Shown: positions 22,901 to 32,784 of the stretch, in pieces
Numbering within the stretch: the stretch's first letter is position 1
Layout: each line of letters begins with the position of its first letter
Source: Oscarella lobularis
Taxonomy: Eukaryota > Porifera > Homoscleromorpha > Homosclerophorida > Oscarellidae
Assembly (NCBI RefSeq): GCF_947507565.1
Contig: NC_089186.1
Span: 434,001 to 498,000, forward strand
Direction: 5' to 3'
DNA length: 64,000 nucleotides
Position numbers and translations under genes: made by a program
Notes under the pieces: model-generated
The model's database searches: none
Told to the model about the DNA's origin: nothing
The model's input: only the letters and a program-made list of their open reading frames with translations

Positions 22901-23415
22901 GGAACAGGCTGAGATGTTGTAACAGATACCCACTCCTCTCTTGTGCCGTCAAATAGCCAAGTTTCGTTAAGCATTGGGGAAAGTAATATTATTTCCGTTA
23001 GGCAAAGCCTTGTAAGAGAGCCACTCGATTGCCAGTTGTTGTAGAAGTGTTGAGTTCTTGGGAGCATTGCAGGTGTCCACGTATTGGTCTCGGGACAGAG
23101 AATCCAAGAATCGGTCATTTGCCCTATTTTTGGACAGTCGCTTCTGTAGCCACCAAAGATCAATATGCGAGTTAGGCCAGGTGAGGACACGTTGGTGCTT
23201 CGTTGATAGGCTGCAATAAGAAAATAGTCCCTGCCAAGAGGCCGGTTGCTTATCCATGGCGATGTCAATCTACACCAGTTGCCTATCGGCTCTTTGCAAT
23301 TGCCACCTGTCACTGCGGTGATAGCATTAACAGAGTGACGACGTTCTGTGTCCAAAAGAGACGCGCAGAAGAGTAGGAGAGGAACGAACATCAGCAGCGG
23401 CATATTGGCAAACAC
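19933..23415 (-). CDS. Kelch/Cys-rich/EGF receptor-like TKL kinase, 1160 aa
   Basis: Same architecture as the gene at 15668: a signal peptide (MPLLMFVPLLLFCASLL; Met1 or Met5 could start), Kelch-type repeats (FGGYRS, LLYGGA, VMGGRT, VFGGTLK), a Cys-rich CLPCPPGTYS module, an EGF-like domain ending CDIGFTGATC, a transmembrane helix (about 808-830) and a kinase domain (about 870-1145). GYGSFGDV, the VAVK lysine, HRDLKCDN, DLG and APE are all present, so the kinase is probably active. The ligand is unknown; a Kelch/EGF ectodomain suggests cell-surface recognition. A GTAAGA donor overlaps the C-terminal codons (ATCG|GTAAGA), so the last dozen residues may be replaced by splicing. A partial copy lies at 14849-15490. 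Confidence 0.87.
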   Translation of the reverse strand: MFANMPLLMFVPLLLFCASLLDTERRHSVNAITAVTGGNCKEPIGNWCRLTSPWISNRPLGRDYFLIAAYQRSTNVSSPGLTRILIFGGYRSDCPKIGQMTDSWILCPETNTWTPAMLPRTQHFYNNWQSSGSLTRLCLTEIILLSPMLNETWLFDGTREEWVSVTTSQPVPPTRIGYSVSAVPNEKSLCHCKKSLLLYGGAKPDSAIYYNELWELRCVDDSVSMYKWINVTPNSLPNSWPPKLFRHTSFVIQTDMYVMGGRTPEGLRSEGVWKFDVQSTTWTLYDRQTLNDITQIYGTVFLSELGVMMFVDGGRVLFYEAATRKISTPAEFDFSPLEKIASYFTGGLTAVDKSVYLIGPLSSSLYLKTWTIEGWQNMNMKPLNSSYITLNSRPSRLLYPDLSLSAASTTGLFAGEIFFYVDRFFQFWRLDLNSNMWTLYNHDKPPDLSLAAVSAFGQNYLVAFAPDNEEVNIYYLWIYKVKQRLWIQVETPKEKPAHRQYRTLTVMRNKSLILHGNSEDPTELWILTVNMSMVTATWYRPLGHGNQIIFSNLGQNIATQAAVFNDNFYVFGGTLKNGSCNSNVFQVNLKSSSAPWQSLKQLHSASCVRKTAVLGRHVFYVATDGFFAMLGLDKSALWMFDLLEGTQEKITEERGQFQGFAFLANYKVTLPIIPYKPGDYHDIELLRPNKIFLLKLTVALAQSNYDKTKSWSLYTLQLDCSPGTASRNFNNHPCLPCPPGTYSDVPGAVRCKRCPSNLFTASNRSNSLHNCSCDPKACNHGRCILSEIDYTIECVCDIGFTGATCQFPTQYLIASAAVIVILIVIVLAYFHDRTKRHQEVASGKEEELQETKIVLGEAEKTLNELSNIWSVPTKEIVFLVVIGYGSFGDVWSAEYRDQIVAVKVLKIKAEDCTEEQLQDFNDESELLRSIFHANIVPFIGTGKNDEGKPFIVLEYMERGSVRKELDTNYAHTPMELKLQVKWGLDAAKGMRHLHSIGRMHRDLKCDNLLINDRGVVKVADLGCTKLVPKIAEGHQRGTRAVGTALFRAPEIIRGRDYDSSVDIYSYGITLWEIQTAKNPYVDQLQVGVTVRDILDRVVGEELRPEFPAYCDKDMIELTKSCWQMSPFRRPTFDEIVLKLEAICFRDQIGKSITYTKNRLR

Positions 23416-24504
23416 TGAAAGGAGATGGGATAACGTGGGAGGCGACTAGGGATATGCAAAGAAGCCCCTATAGGCAGCGTGATCTTCATACGGGAAGAAC
23501 TTTCCTGGCTCTTTCGCTCTCTTCAGTTCAATATATTCAATGGCACATATTCATGTTAGACTGAATTAATGTTCATAGCGACACTGAAGTGGTTTGGCAG
23601 GTCCTAGTAGCCATGGCAAGCTATGGGCATAAGTGTGGTCAATTTTCAAATATTTTGAGAGTTATTGATATTTTTAATTAAGCGCTTTTCATTGTTTATT
23701 AGTTCTTTTTTTTCCGTGTATGTGACACTTGACTTCTTATCGTCTCCCAAGGCAAAGGATTTTGAATGAGTCTATTATATTGAAATAGCGCTCCCTGGCT
23801 GCCAACTAACCGTGAACGAATTCGTCGAAGCTGTACAGTGAACGTCATCGGGTCACGTGGTTCCTGCTCGGAGAGACGTCGAGAGACTCGCGGCGTTGGC
23901 TCACGGATTGTTTTTGGTACGAATGAGCATTACAGAGGACGTTCTCCTTTACTCTCGGCCTGTAAATTAACATTGTGGGGCCTCCTTCGCTCTCGTGGCT
24001 CAAACGACGGCTCACCGTGGACGGCTCAAGCTTCCTTCTCTCGCAATTCTCCAACTCATCGTAGCGCAGGTTCGTCTTTCTCCGTTTCAGCACCTCTCCA
24101 TCGTGCCTCGTCCTCTTTCGTTCGCAGGAAGAGCGTCGAACCTTACGATCAAGCCACGAGCTTCTTCTAGTATCCGTGATCAAGCATGGGAGATCTCGTC
24201 AGCGCGCTCCGTCTCATAGTGCGCTCTCTCGGCGCTTCCCCAGCGCGCAACGCTCGTAGATAATTGGGCATGCAGGTATTTATGTAATCTGTGGGATTTG
24301 AATATTTTTTCATTGATTTTGTTTTACTGTAGGGCGTTCTTGAAGCGACGTAGGTGTTTGATAATTCGATTGACATCGGTTGATTGGAACTCACGATTTT
24401 CAACAACAGTTGAAAAAATTACTGCATATGGTATTTATTTCTTTTCATCCGTTTTTTTTTCTTTCTTGGGCACACTTACGAGAAGCTTTCCGATGTCGTC
24501 ATTC

Positions 24505-24830
24505 ACCTCTGGGCCCCGAGGTGACTAAATAAAACGCGGCCCTAACCTCTTGAGTCAGAGAGGTAAAAAGTGGCTCAAAGGCAGGGGAGCCAACCCCCTA
24601 CTCCAGTGGCACGAGTGTTAAACTGCCACCCCACTTGGGCAAGACGCGGTGGGTTACAATAGCGGTCCCCCTGGAATCAGGCCGGCAGCACTCACATCCG
24701 AGTTCTGCCGGTCCCAGGCGTCCGAGCCGGGAGACTAAACAGGCTCCAACTCCGACGGGGGAGTAGAGAGGTTGACCCCCATCCCACCCGAGGGTGGACA
24801 CACTGAAAACGAAGAGACCTCTGCGCAAAT
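24505..24830. repeat. GC-rich repeat-like block, class unknown
   Basis: The composition departs sharply from its AT-rich surroundings (many CCCC and GGGG runs, e.g. GGTTGACCCCCATCCCACCC) and it is followed by a direct repeat GGGTTAGTTCCGGGTT. It has the look of an untranslated end of a retroelement, but no coding part, terminal repeat or target-site duplication is visible. Confidence 0.3.
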
Positions 24831-25552
24831 TTTTTTCTGATAGTTCCGGGTTAGTTCCGGGTTTTATTTAATAAAAATTATGATATCTTCTACGTGTGCA
24901 CAACGTCTGTGTTTGCGACGCGCTATAATAAAATACGTGCACACGAGACCTCTTGCACGAGAGTCCCGGAGCAGTTTCGAAATCTAATGAGAGGGTCATG
25001 CTCAGGACCCTTTGCATGCCAGAACTATAATAAAAAATCATCTAAAATGCTAGGCATACAATCCTTCTTCTTTCAAAAATTTTCTGACGTCACAAAGGAT
25101 CCAATAGGCACAACGCATACGTTTTGGTGCCGTCTGCTGACAGAAGCTTGGTTACGATATTCTCTTCTCCTTCTGAGGATGAAGACGACGAGTCTGAGTT
25201 TAGGTGAACGATATTATCAGGGAAATGAAACTAGACAATTAAAACACACCTATTCGCGAGAACGGGTTGAGCGTGTAACTTCGCCCAGCCTACACATTCA
25301 TGTCCCGGTATCCGCAATTTGAAATGCGATCACCTGCCCACGTGGACGTGATGTCCAAATGCTGACTAAGTGCTCTGCACACATAAAAACGCTAGAGGCG
25401 AAACGGACACTCTGAATGCATACTCTGCTGAGAGGATTACTTGATTCTACTTTCATGGAAGCAGAACCAACAACCTGCCAACGTTTATTTCAGCCTATAA
25501 GGAATGGACTTAATTAAGCATTTCAATGAGGAGAGTGCACTAAAATTATTAT

Positions 25553-26110
25553 TTACATTCGGCGGGGTCCTTAGCGACAATCAGGTCATAGCAACCATTC
25601 TTTAATTGAGAAGACTAGGCGCAACTGTAAGTCAATAGAATTAATAGAATAAAAGCTCGTCTGATGACGTCACCTTCTGCTGATACTCATATAATAGCGA
25701 TACGATAAGCGCTTGGAGCTACGTTGACAAACGATGAATTGAGAAATGAACTTCCGTAGCCGTCTCCTTGAACTCTTATCAGCCGTGGTACGGAGCCAGA
25801 AAAATTCGATTACTCTAAGAAATTAATTAAATTTACATTTGGCGGGGTCCTTAGCGACAATCAGGTCATAGCAACCGTACTTTAATTGAGAAGACTAGGC
25901 GCAACTGTAAGTCAATAGAATTAATAGAATTAAAGATCGTCTGATGACGTCACCTTTTGCTGATATTCATATAATGGCGATAAGCGCTTGGAGCTACGCT
26001 GACGAACGATGAGTTGAGAAATGAACTTCCGTAGCCGTCTCATTGAACTCTTATGAGCCGTTGTACGGAGCCAGAAAAATTCAATTACTCTAAGAAATTA
26101 ATTAAATTTT
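25553..26110. repeat. 281-bp tandem duplication, two units
   Basis: Two head-to-tail units (about 25553-25835 and 25836-26110) share nearly the whole sequence, starting ACATT(C/T)GGCGGGGTCC and ending TAAGAAATTAATTAAATTT. Each contains a perfect TGACGTCA palindrome (GATGACGTCACC), the consensus of a CREB/ATF site. A few substitutions and one short indel (ATACG) separate the units. Confidence 0.85.
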
Positions 26111-26582
26111 TAATGCAAGTGAAAAATTCTAATTGATATATTTACTTCGTTGAAATTCAATTTCTTTGTCGTCGGGGCGTTGCGAAGACTTGCAAGTTGC
26201 AAAGTGATGATGGGGGCGTGGACGGTTGAGAAGCTTCGAATGCGCGATCCTGCAGCATCTCAGTGTCGACACCACCTGCAATGATGTTCGAGAAGTTGGC
26301 GATTTATGCGTCTTTACCTGCTCCGGCGTTGCTGATCACTTCAAAGAAGGAGTCTCTACAAGAGAGAACTCACGTCCGCCATCGGTTCTTGCAGATCGAT
26401 CTTTAGGGCCTAGCCGATAAGACACAGCCGCGTGGACTCGTACTAAACGAGGAACGAAGAGAAAGCGAGGAGAACGAAACTTGCTTAGCGCGCTGCACAC
26501 TGACGTCGCACCGATGACGAAAGCACATGCAAAAGGCAAATTCCTATCAAACTCAATACAGAACAAAATAAATAGTCATAAT

Positions 26583-29048
26583 TTAGTTGTGATTCTTGCA
26601 GGTTTGAGCAACAGAATCGAGATCAACTTCCATATTTGACGTTGACGGTGCAGGAAGGGAACAAAGGACGTCAAAACTGATTTCCTTTTTTATGAGACAA
26701 ATAGGACACAGTCGATGTCGGCTGTAATAATCGAAATGACTGCTGCAAAAAAAGTAGAGACGCTGGAGACCAAACAAGGCAACGGAGGCGAATTCCTTGC
26801 TTTGAGCCATCTTCAGTAAGGACACAACTGTGGCGTGACGATAAGCCAACTCCAAGCCAATTAGATCACCACTTGCCAAGCTCGCAGCCACTCTTTCTCT
26901 CGCCACGCAATCAGTCGGCCAACTGGAAGCCGAGTCGTCGTGAACGAGACAAAGGCACGCCAGATACGAATATGAAACGTGCATACTTTTCTGACGAGGA
27001 ACAGCTGCGAAGACTGCGTTGAGAACTCGCTTTGAAAACAGCTTAGGTGCCAGAGTGGGACACTCAGCTGCAACAGTCAAAGCTTCCAGAGCAGCGACGT
27101 ATAAAGACAAACCTCTTTCATCGTCGTGAAGCGAAAACGATTTGAACGCCATCTCCGCCATTGCAACGGCATTTTTGACAGGAAGAACTCCGTCGAATGC
27201 AATCAGGACGCCAGGTAAATCACTATACAGCACAGAAAAGGCATGCAGAAGAGATGTGCCTCCTTGGAAAACTAATTCCTGAACGCTCTTATAGTAGTAG
27301 TCTTCGGGTTCTTTGTCGGTGTCTTTCTTGTTGGCGGCGACTTTGGTGCTCTTTTGTATGACATCAGACGAATGAGACATTATCTGGAAACTGATGTCAC
27401 TTTTCGATGCTATTTCGTTTCGCTTTGATTGTGATATTGCGCTGAATAGACGAGTTAGGACGGACCACTTGGAAGCGAGCAGCGTGTTCCACTTGAGAGA
27501 AAATGCGAGAGCTAGACTTAAAAGCAGCGGCCTGTCGACGACGAAAGACGAACATTTCTTCACAAGCTGAAGTAAGTGGTTTGCAAAATTTTCTTTTATT
27601 TCAAGCGAATTCGGATCACAGTTTTCGACGTCGACGCTTACATCTCGTAGAGCAAAGACCAGGGAATTCTCCAATATCTGCTCCCATGAGTCATTCGTGA
27701 GGAAAGAATTTGCCCCGGGGAAAAGGAAATCCCATTTGGGTAGTAATCGAAACAGCGAAGACAAGTCTGAAGATATACTCTTGTCAGTCAGCAAGCGCCT
27801 TGACGCTGCGCAGAGCGTCTGCATCAAGGGAACAAGGCCAGACGCAATAAAGGCATCATAACTCTTCTCTATTGCCTCGGGAAGACTGTACATTGCGTCG
27901 AAGAAATACAGAGTAGATTTGAAAATGTGACTCGGGTGAAACTGTTGTTCACAGCACGAAGCGTCGGGATCCCAAGACGGAAGAGTCATCTTTAGATGAG
28001 GGCAAGACGTCAATGTGTCCATAGGATTATCACCCATTCCGTTACTGCACACGTATCCAAGAAATCGTAACTGATCAAGACGATTCGTTTCGAGAAGCAG
28101 ACTTGTTATGTCACTCAATGAACAGCTGCTCGACACGTCGAGATGCGTGAGAGATGACGTGCAACGTAATATACAACGACACGTTTTGTAGAAAGGTGAG
28201 CCGTAAGCTGAAGCCGTTCTGTATGAGAACTGAAAGAGAAACGAATATTTTGTCGCGTACGACAGATCAAGAGTCGAAAGACTTTGCTGTTTGGCAAAAA
28301 AGCGATGAACCATAGAAACGTCTCCTCGGCCAGATGTCCAATCAGTGGCGCTCACTATCTCAAGCGAGTGCAACGACAAATAGTTGAGTTGATCCGATGC
28401 AAATATATCGGCAGTTGCAAAGACTTCGTACCAAGTGACCTTCGTTCCGGATAGGTCAAGATGCTCCAAGTGAGGTAATGACGAAACGGTTGCTCGCAGA
28501 TGAGTTTGGCTGAGATCCGTGAAGCTAACGTCGAGATGCTTCAAATTGGAGAATTGAGGTAGCACGTGCAAACCGATGGCGCCTTTCGCGCTATTTGCGG
28601 CGAAGTGCACGAGGGAGTCCCTCGCGGGGGTCCCCACGAGAATTTCCAGAAAAGGAACGGGCAAATCGCCGAGACAAGGGCTGAACGATATGTCAATGCT
28701 GTTCACGCACCTCTGCTTGCGAAGATTCTCGACGATCGTCTCTTGATGAACAGACGCGATAGAAGTGAGCGGTAGAGTGTTCAGACGGCATCGCTTCCCG
28801 AGAAGGATGTCCAGCACGTTTGCTGTCAGCTTAGCGCGTCGAGCGAGGCCTTCGATGAGCTGGTTCGAGATCGCGTAAGGCAAGTCGATCGTGCTACTGG
28901 CGAGAATGACTTCGGCGACCGATGGCAGTAGATCGGGTGGAGCATTCGTAACGTCGAGTTCTAACGACGAGGTTCTGCAAAGGCATGCGACGGATAAATC
29001 GGATAGCGACAGCTCCATCTGGCCACTAGACACGTGACCCTTACTCAT
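26583..29048 (-). CDS. ZYG11/ZER1-like leucine-rich-repeat protein, 821 aa
   Basis: A single-exon gene. The N-terminal ~60 residues (SLSDLSVACLC...) could be a VHL/CUL2-box-like helical region. Leucine-rich repeats follow (LKHLDVSFTDLS, LEHLDLSGTKV, LNYLSLHSLEIV, LSTLDLSYATK; about 90-330). The C-terminal half is alpha-helical and armadillo-like (ALEALTVAAECPTLAPKL, YSYLACLCLV). This order and the phrasing of the repeats resemble ZYG11B and ZER1, substrate receptors of cullin-2 ubiquitin ligases that recognise N-terminal degrons; that role is inferred from architecture only. A short CPIC segment near the C-terminus is not a complete zinc finger. The downstream neighbour is a 112-bp-distant tandem paralogue. 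Confidence 0.75.
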   Translation of the reverse strand: MSKGHVSSGQMELSLSDLSVACLCRTSSLELDVTNAPPDLLPSVAEVILASSTIDLPYAISNQLIEGLARRAKLTANVLDILLGKRCRLNTLPLTSIASVHQETIVENLRKQRCVNSIDISFSPCLGDLPVPFLEILVGTPARDSLVHFAANSAKGAIGLHVLPQFSNLKHLDVSFTDLSQTHLRATVSSLPHLEHLDLSGTKVTWYEVFATADIFASDQLNYLSLHSLEIVSATDWTSGRGDVSMVHRFFAKQQSLSTLDLSYATKYSFLFQFSYRTASAYGSPFYKTCRCILRCTSSLTHLDVSSSCSLSDITSLLLETNRLDQLRFLGYVCSNGMGDNPMDTLTSCPHLKMTLPSWDPDASCCEQQFHPSHIFKSTLYFFDAMYSLPEAIEKSYDAFIASGLVPLMQTLCAASRRLLTDKSISSDLSSLFRLLPKWDFLFPGANSFLTNDSWEQILENSLVFALRDVSVDVENCDPNSLEIKENFANHLLQLVKKCSSFVVDRPLLLSLALAFSLKWNTLLASKWSVLTRLFSAISQSKRNEIASKSDISFQIMSHSSDVIQKSTKVAANKKDTDKEPEDYYYKSVQELVFQGGTSLLHAFSVLYSDLPGVLIAFDGVLPVKNAVAMAEMAFKSFSLHDDERGLSLYVAALEALTVAAECPTLAPKLFSKRVLNAVFAAVPRQKSMHVSYSYLACLCLVHDDSASSWPTDCVARERVAASLASGDLIGLELAYRHATVVSLLKMAQSKEFASVALFGLQRLYFFCSSHFDYYSRHRLCPICLIKKEISFDVLCSLPAPSTSNMEVDLDSVAQTCKNHN

Positions 29049-29160
29049 TTAGATTCATAATGATTACCGAAGCAATCAAATTATAGGAGTCACACCGAAA
29101 GCACAAGCAAATTCCTATTAGACTCAATTCAGAACACAACAAATGTAGTCATATTGTCTG

Positions 29161-31620
29161 TTACTTTAGGCAGTCTTTGTGATACTTGCAGATTTGAGAA
29201 ACAGAATCGAGATTCACTTTCAAATTTGAGATATTTGACGTCGACGGTACAAGAAGGGAACAGAGAACGTCAAAACCGATTTCCCTTCTTATGAGACAAA
29301 TGGGACACAGTCGATATCGGACGTAATAAGCATTAGCATCAAAACGATTGCTGCAAAAATAGTAGAGACGCTGGACACCAAACGAGGCAACGGAGGCGAA
29401 TTCCTTGCTTTGAGCCATCTTCAGTAAGGACACAACTGTGGCGTGACGATAAGCCAACTCCAAGCCAATCAGATCACCACTTGCCAAGCTCGCAGCCACT
29501 CTTTCTCTCGCCACGCAATCAGACGGCCAACTGGAAGCCGAGTCGTCGTGAACGAGAAGAAGGCACGCCAGATACGAATATGCAACGTGCATACTTCTCT
29601 GAAAAGGAACGGCTGCGAAGACTGCGTTGAAAACTCGCTTTGAAAACAGCTTAGGTGCCAGAGTAGGACACTCGGCTATAGTAGCCAAAGCTTCCAGAGC
29701 AGCGACATATAAAGACGAATCTCCCTCGTCGTCGTGAAGTGAAAACGATTCGAACGCCATCTCCGCCATTGCAACGGCATTTTTGACAGGAAAAACTCCG
29801 TCGAAAGCAATCAGGACGTCAGGTAAACCGTTATACAGCACAGCGAAGGCATTCAGAAGAGATGTGCCTTCTTTGTAAACTAATTCCATGACGCTCTTAT
29901 GGTAGTAGTCTTCGGTGTCTTTCTCTTTGACGCTCTTTTTAATGCAATCATATGAATGAGACATTATCTGGGAACTGATGTCACTTTTCGATGCTATTTC
30001 CTTTCGCTTTGATTGTGATATTGCACTGAATAGATGGGTTAGGACAGACCACTTTGAAGCGAGGAGTGTGTTCCACTTGAGAGAAAATGCGAGAGTTAAC
30101 TTTAAAAGCGATGGCCTCTGGACAACGAAAGACGAAAATTTATTCACGAGCTGAAGTAAGCTGTCTGCAAAATCTTCTCCGATTTTGACGCTTTCATCTC
30201 GTAGAGCAAAGGCAATAGTGGAATTCTCCAGTATCTGCTCCCATGCGTCATTCATGAAGAAGGAATTCGCTGAGGGAAAAAGGCAATCCCATTTGGGAAG
30301 TTGGCAAAACAGCATAGACAAATCCGAAGCAATACTCTCGTCAGTCAGCAGGCGTCTCGACGCTGTGCAGAGCAGCTGCAGAAGGGGAGCAAGGCCAGAC
30401 GCGATAAATGCATCATAACTTGTCTCTATCGCCTCGCCGAGATTGCACGTTGCGTAGAAGAAATAGAGAGGGGTTTTGAAAGCGTGACTCGGGTGAAACT
30501 GCTGCTCACAGCACGGAGCGTCGGGTTCCCAGGACGGAAGCGTCATCTTTAGATTAGGTAGAGACGTCAATATATGCATAGGATCACCACGCATTCCGTT
30601 ACTGGCCACATGTCCAAGAAATCGTAGCTGATCTAGACGATCCGTTGAGACAAGCAGGTCTATTATGTCGCTCACTTCACAGTTGTGCGACACGTCAATG
30701 TAAGTGAGAGACGACGTGCAACCTAACATATGACGACACGTTAGGTAGAAACGTTGATCGCAACATGTGCCAAGTGAAAAATCGTGAAGAAACAAAGACA
30801 CCGCCGCGTAGGACAGATCAAGACTCGAAAGATATTGCTGCTTGCCAAAAAAGCGACGAACCATAGAGAGGTCTCCTCTGCCAGCTCTCCAATCGGTGGC
30901 GCTCATTATCTCGAGCGAGTGCAACGACAAATGCTTGAGTTGATCCGATGCAAATATATCGGCAGTTGCAAAGACTTCGTACCAAGTGACCTTCGTTCCG
31001 GATAGGTCAAGATGCTCCAAGTGAGGTAATGACGAAACGGTTGCTCGCAGATGAGTTTCGCTGAGATCGGTGAAGCTTACGTCGAGATGCTTCAAATTGG
31101 CGAATAGAGGTAGCACGTGCAAACCGATGGCGCCTTTCGCGCGATTTGCGGCGAAGTGCACGAGGGAGTCCCTCGCGGGGGTCCCCACGAGAATTTCCAG
31201 AAAAGGAACGGGCAAATCGCCGAGACATGGGCTGAACGATATGTCAATGCTCTTCACGCACCTCTGCTCGCGAAGATTCTCGACGATCGTCTCTTTATGA
31301 ACAGACGCGATAGAAGTGAGCGGTAGAGTGTTGAGACGGCATCGCTTCCCGAGAAGGATGTCCAGTACGTTGGCTGTCAGCTTAGCGCGTCGAGCGAGGC
31401 CTTCGATGAGCTGGTTCGAGATCGTGTAAGGCAAGTCGATCGTGCTACTGGCGAGAATGACTTCGGCGACCGACGGCAGTAGGTCGGGTAGAGTATTCGT
31501 AACGTCGACTTCAGCGGATAACGGTGACGTTCTGCAAAGGCATGCGACGGATAAATCGGAGAGCGACAGAGCTTCCATCTTGGCCACGTGAAGCCCAGTA
31601 GACACGTGACCCTTAGTCAA
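29161..31620 (-). CDS. ZYG11/ZER1-like leucine-rich-repeat protein, tandem paralogue, 819 aa
   Basis: Close paralogue of the gene at 26583-29048 in the same orientation with 112 bp between them. The N-terminal half (LRR part) is nearly identical; divergence concentrates around residues 240-330 and 430-520. There are small indels, for example a shorter linker where the sister has NKKDTDKEPEDYYY. The start follows MTKGHVSTGLHVAKMEALSLS; Met15 could also initiate, since homology is tightest from there. Both copies are intact and intronless, so both are probably functional. Cullin-adaptor function is inferred, as for the sister. Confidence 0.75.
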   Translation of the reverse strand: MTKGHVSTGLHVAKMEALSLSDLSVACLCRTSPLSAEVDVTNTLPDLLPSVAEVILASSTIDLPYTISNQLIEGLARRAKLTANVLDILLGKRCRLNTLPLTSIASVHKETIVENLREQRCVKSIDISFSPCLGDLPVPFLEILVGTPARDSLVHFAANRAKGAIGLHVLPLFANLKHLDVSFTDLSETHLRATVSSLPHLEHLDLSGTKVTWYEVFATADIFASDQLKHLSLHSLEIMSATDWRAGRGDLSMVRRFFGKQQYLSSLDLSYAAVSLFLHDFSLGTCCDQRFYLTCRHMLGCTSSLTYIDVSHNCEVSDIIDLLVSTDRLDQLRFLGHVASNGMRGDPMHILTSLPNLKMTLPSWEPDAPCCEQQFHPSHAFKTPLYFFYATCNLGEAIETSYDAFIASGLAPLLQLLCTASRRLLTDESIASDLSMLFCQLPKWDCLFPSANSFFMNDAWEQILENSTIAFALRDESVKIGEDFADSLLQLVNKFSSFVVQRPSLLKLTLAFSLKWNTLLASKWSVLTHLFSAISQSKRKEIASKSDISSQIMSHSYDCIKKSVKEKDTEDYYHKSVMELVYKEGTSLLNAFAVLYNGLPDVLIAFDGVFPVKNAVAMAEMAFESFSLHDDEGDSSLYVAALEALATIAECPTLAPKLFSKRVFNAVFAAVPFQRSMHVAYSYLACLLLVHDDSASSWPSDCVARERVAASLASGDLIGLELAYRHATVVSLLKMAQSKEFASVASFGVQRLYYFCSNRFDANAYYVRYRLCPICLIRREIGFDVLCSLLVPSTSNISNLKVNLDSVSQICKYHKDCLK

Positions 31621-32784
31621 CTAATTAACTCAATTACCAACTAAGAGAAGATACAGAATTCATTTCGAAGTTTAGATCTAAAAAGGTTCAGTGGTAGAGG
31701 AATATAAATGATGTCAAACAAAGCGAGACGCGGCAATTTTTTTCGAGACACTTTTCAATATAGATGCTATACCTACTATTACAATATACTAGATCTATCT
31801 AAGAGTCGGTTACAACGAGGGAGTTCGACGACAATTGTGCTCTATGGACGGCTGTAGGGGTAATTTCTGTAGGTGTAATTTCTGGGAAGATGCAGGCCAC
31901 TTTTCGCCCCTTTCGAAGGTTTGGGAACTCGTACCAGTGCAAAGGGGCCCCAGTGGTCAGCTACCTGCATTATGGACTTATTCCTGCATCGACACGCTTC
32001 GTACGTCGAGACGGTGCGCGCGGACGATAAACGAGAGCGTCGAAATCGCCTAAGGAGATTAGCTTATTGGGAATAGAGCGACTTTCGGCTTCAAATCACT
32101 GCAATCGGGACAGAAATTCGAATCTCTATGTTCTTCTGGTCCAAATAACGTGATTGGCAATGCTAAAACTGCCGAAAATCGTCTAAAACGCGTAGCCGTT
32201 TTGTTCCACATCCGGGATTGGGGTCACCGTGCTCCTTCCGGAAATAGTTGCTTAATTAATTAAGTCACCGTAAACAATAATGAATGAAGTAAATGACAGC
32301 AACTAAACAAAACGATTTCAAAGAGCTAGAACACATCCCGTGCCATTTCGCATCTGAACGGCGCTTTCTGCGATTTTGCTCAGATGAAGTTCGATCCAAT
32401 CTTCATTCACAGCAACATTCCAGCACGATTCCAAACAATTGGCATTGGGACATTTTGCAACAGGACAAGAACGACTAACTAATCCAACGAAGAGAATTAA
32501 TTAATTAAGCGACATTTCCAGAGAACGTAACGATGTTCTTTTGTTCACACATTTCCAGAGCACGTAACGATGTTCACACTGACCAATTTGTTCGGCACTT
32601 TCTCAACATCGAAACCGTTTGAGAAACACAACACGAAAAGGCAAAATAAAAGACATACAGATGCATGCAGCTCAACAACTTGAAAAAAAAAACAGGAAGC
32701 AGTTATACATTGATACAGCAGCAGCAGCATAACTTCCGTCAGAATCGTTGCTTCCGGGCTCGATTCTGCTCATGCAAATAATGC
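31621..32784. other. AT-rich spacer between the LRR gene and the methyltransferase
   Basis: No gene is supported. The left part is the presumed promoter of the LRR gene (minus); the right part is the 3' flank of the methyltransferase (minus). A 26-bp near-perfect direct repeat (CATTTCCAGAG(A/C)ACGTAACG...) lies at 32513-32538 and 32550-32575, and TTAATTAA runs occur at about 32253 and 32495. Confidence 0.5.

Larger units (their letters stand above)
23416..26582. other. Gene-poor 3.2-kb region with repeats
   Basis: No gene is supported. The order is: a presumed upstream region of the minus-strand kinase (23416-23800); a CG-rich stretch with a CACGTG E-box (about 23857); a GC-rich block at 24505-24830; anonymous AT-rich sequence; a 281-bp tandem duplication at 25553-26110; and 26160-26580, where the minus strand shows an isolated ATGGCGGAC|GTGAGT donor-like site that I could not connect to further exons. 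Confidence 0.5.

Noticed and set aside
23838-24219. Overlapping frames on both strands
   Set aside because: Three overlapping frames with none favoured; no domains, no paralogue and no splice support.
24598-24828. 76-codon minus-strand frame
   Set aside because: Lies in the GC-rich block where stop codons are rare; no homology or start context.
25553-26110. CRISPR-like array
   Set aside because: Only two long tandem units without short regular repeats or spacers, in eukaryotic DNA.
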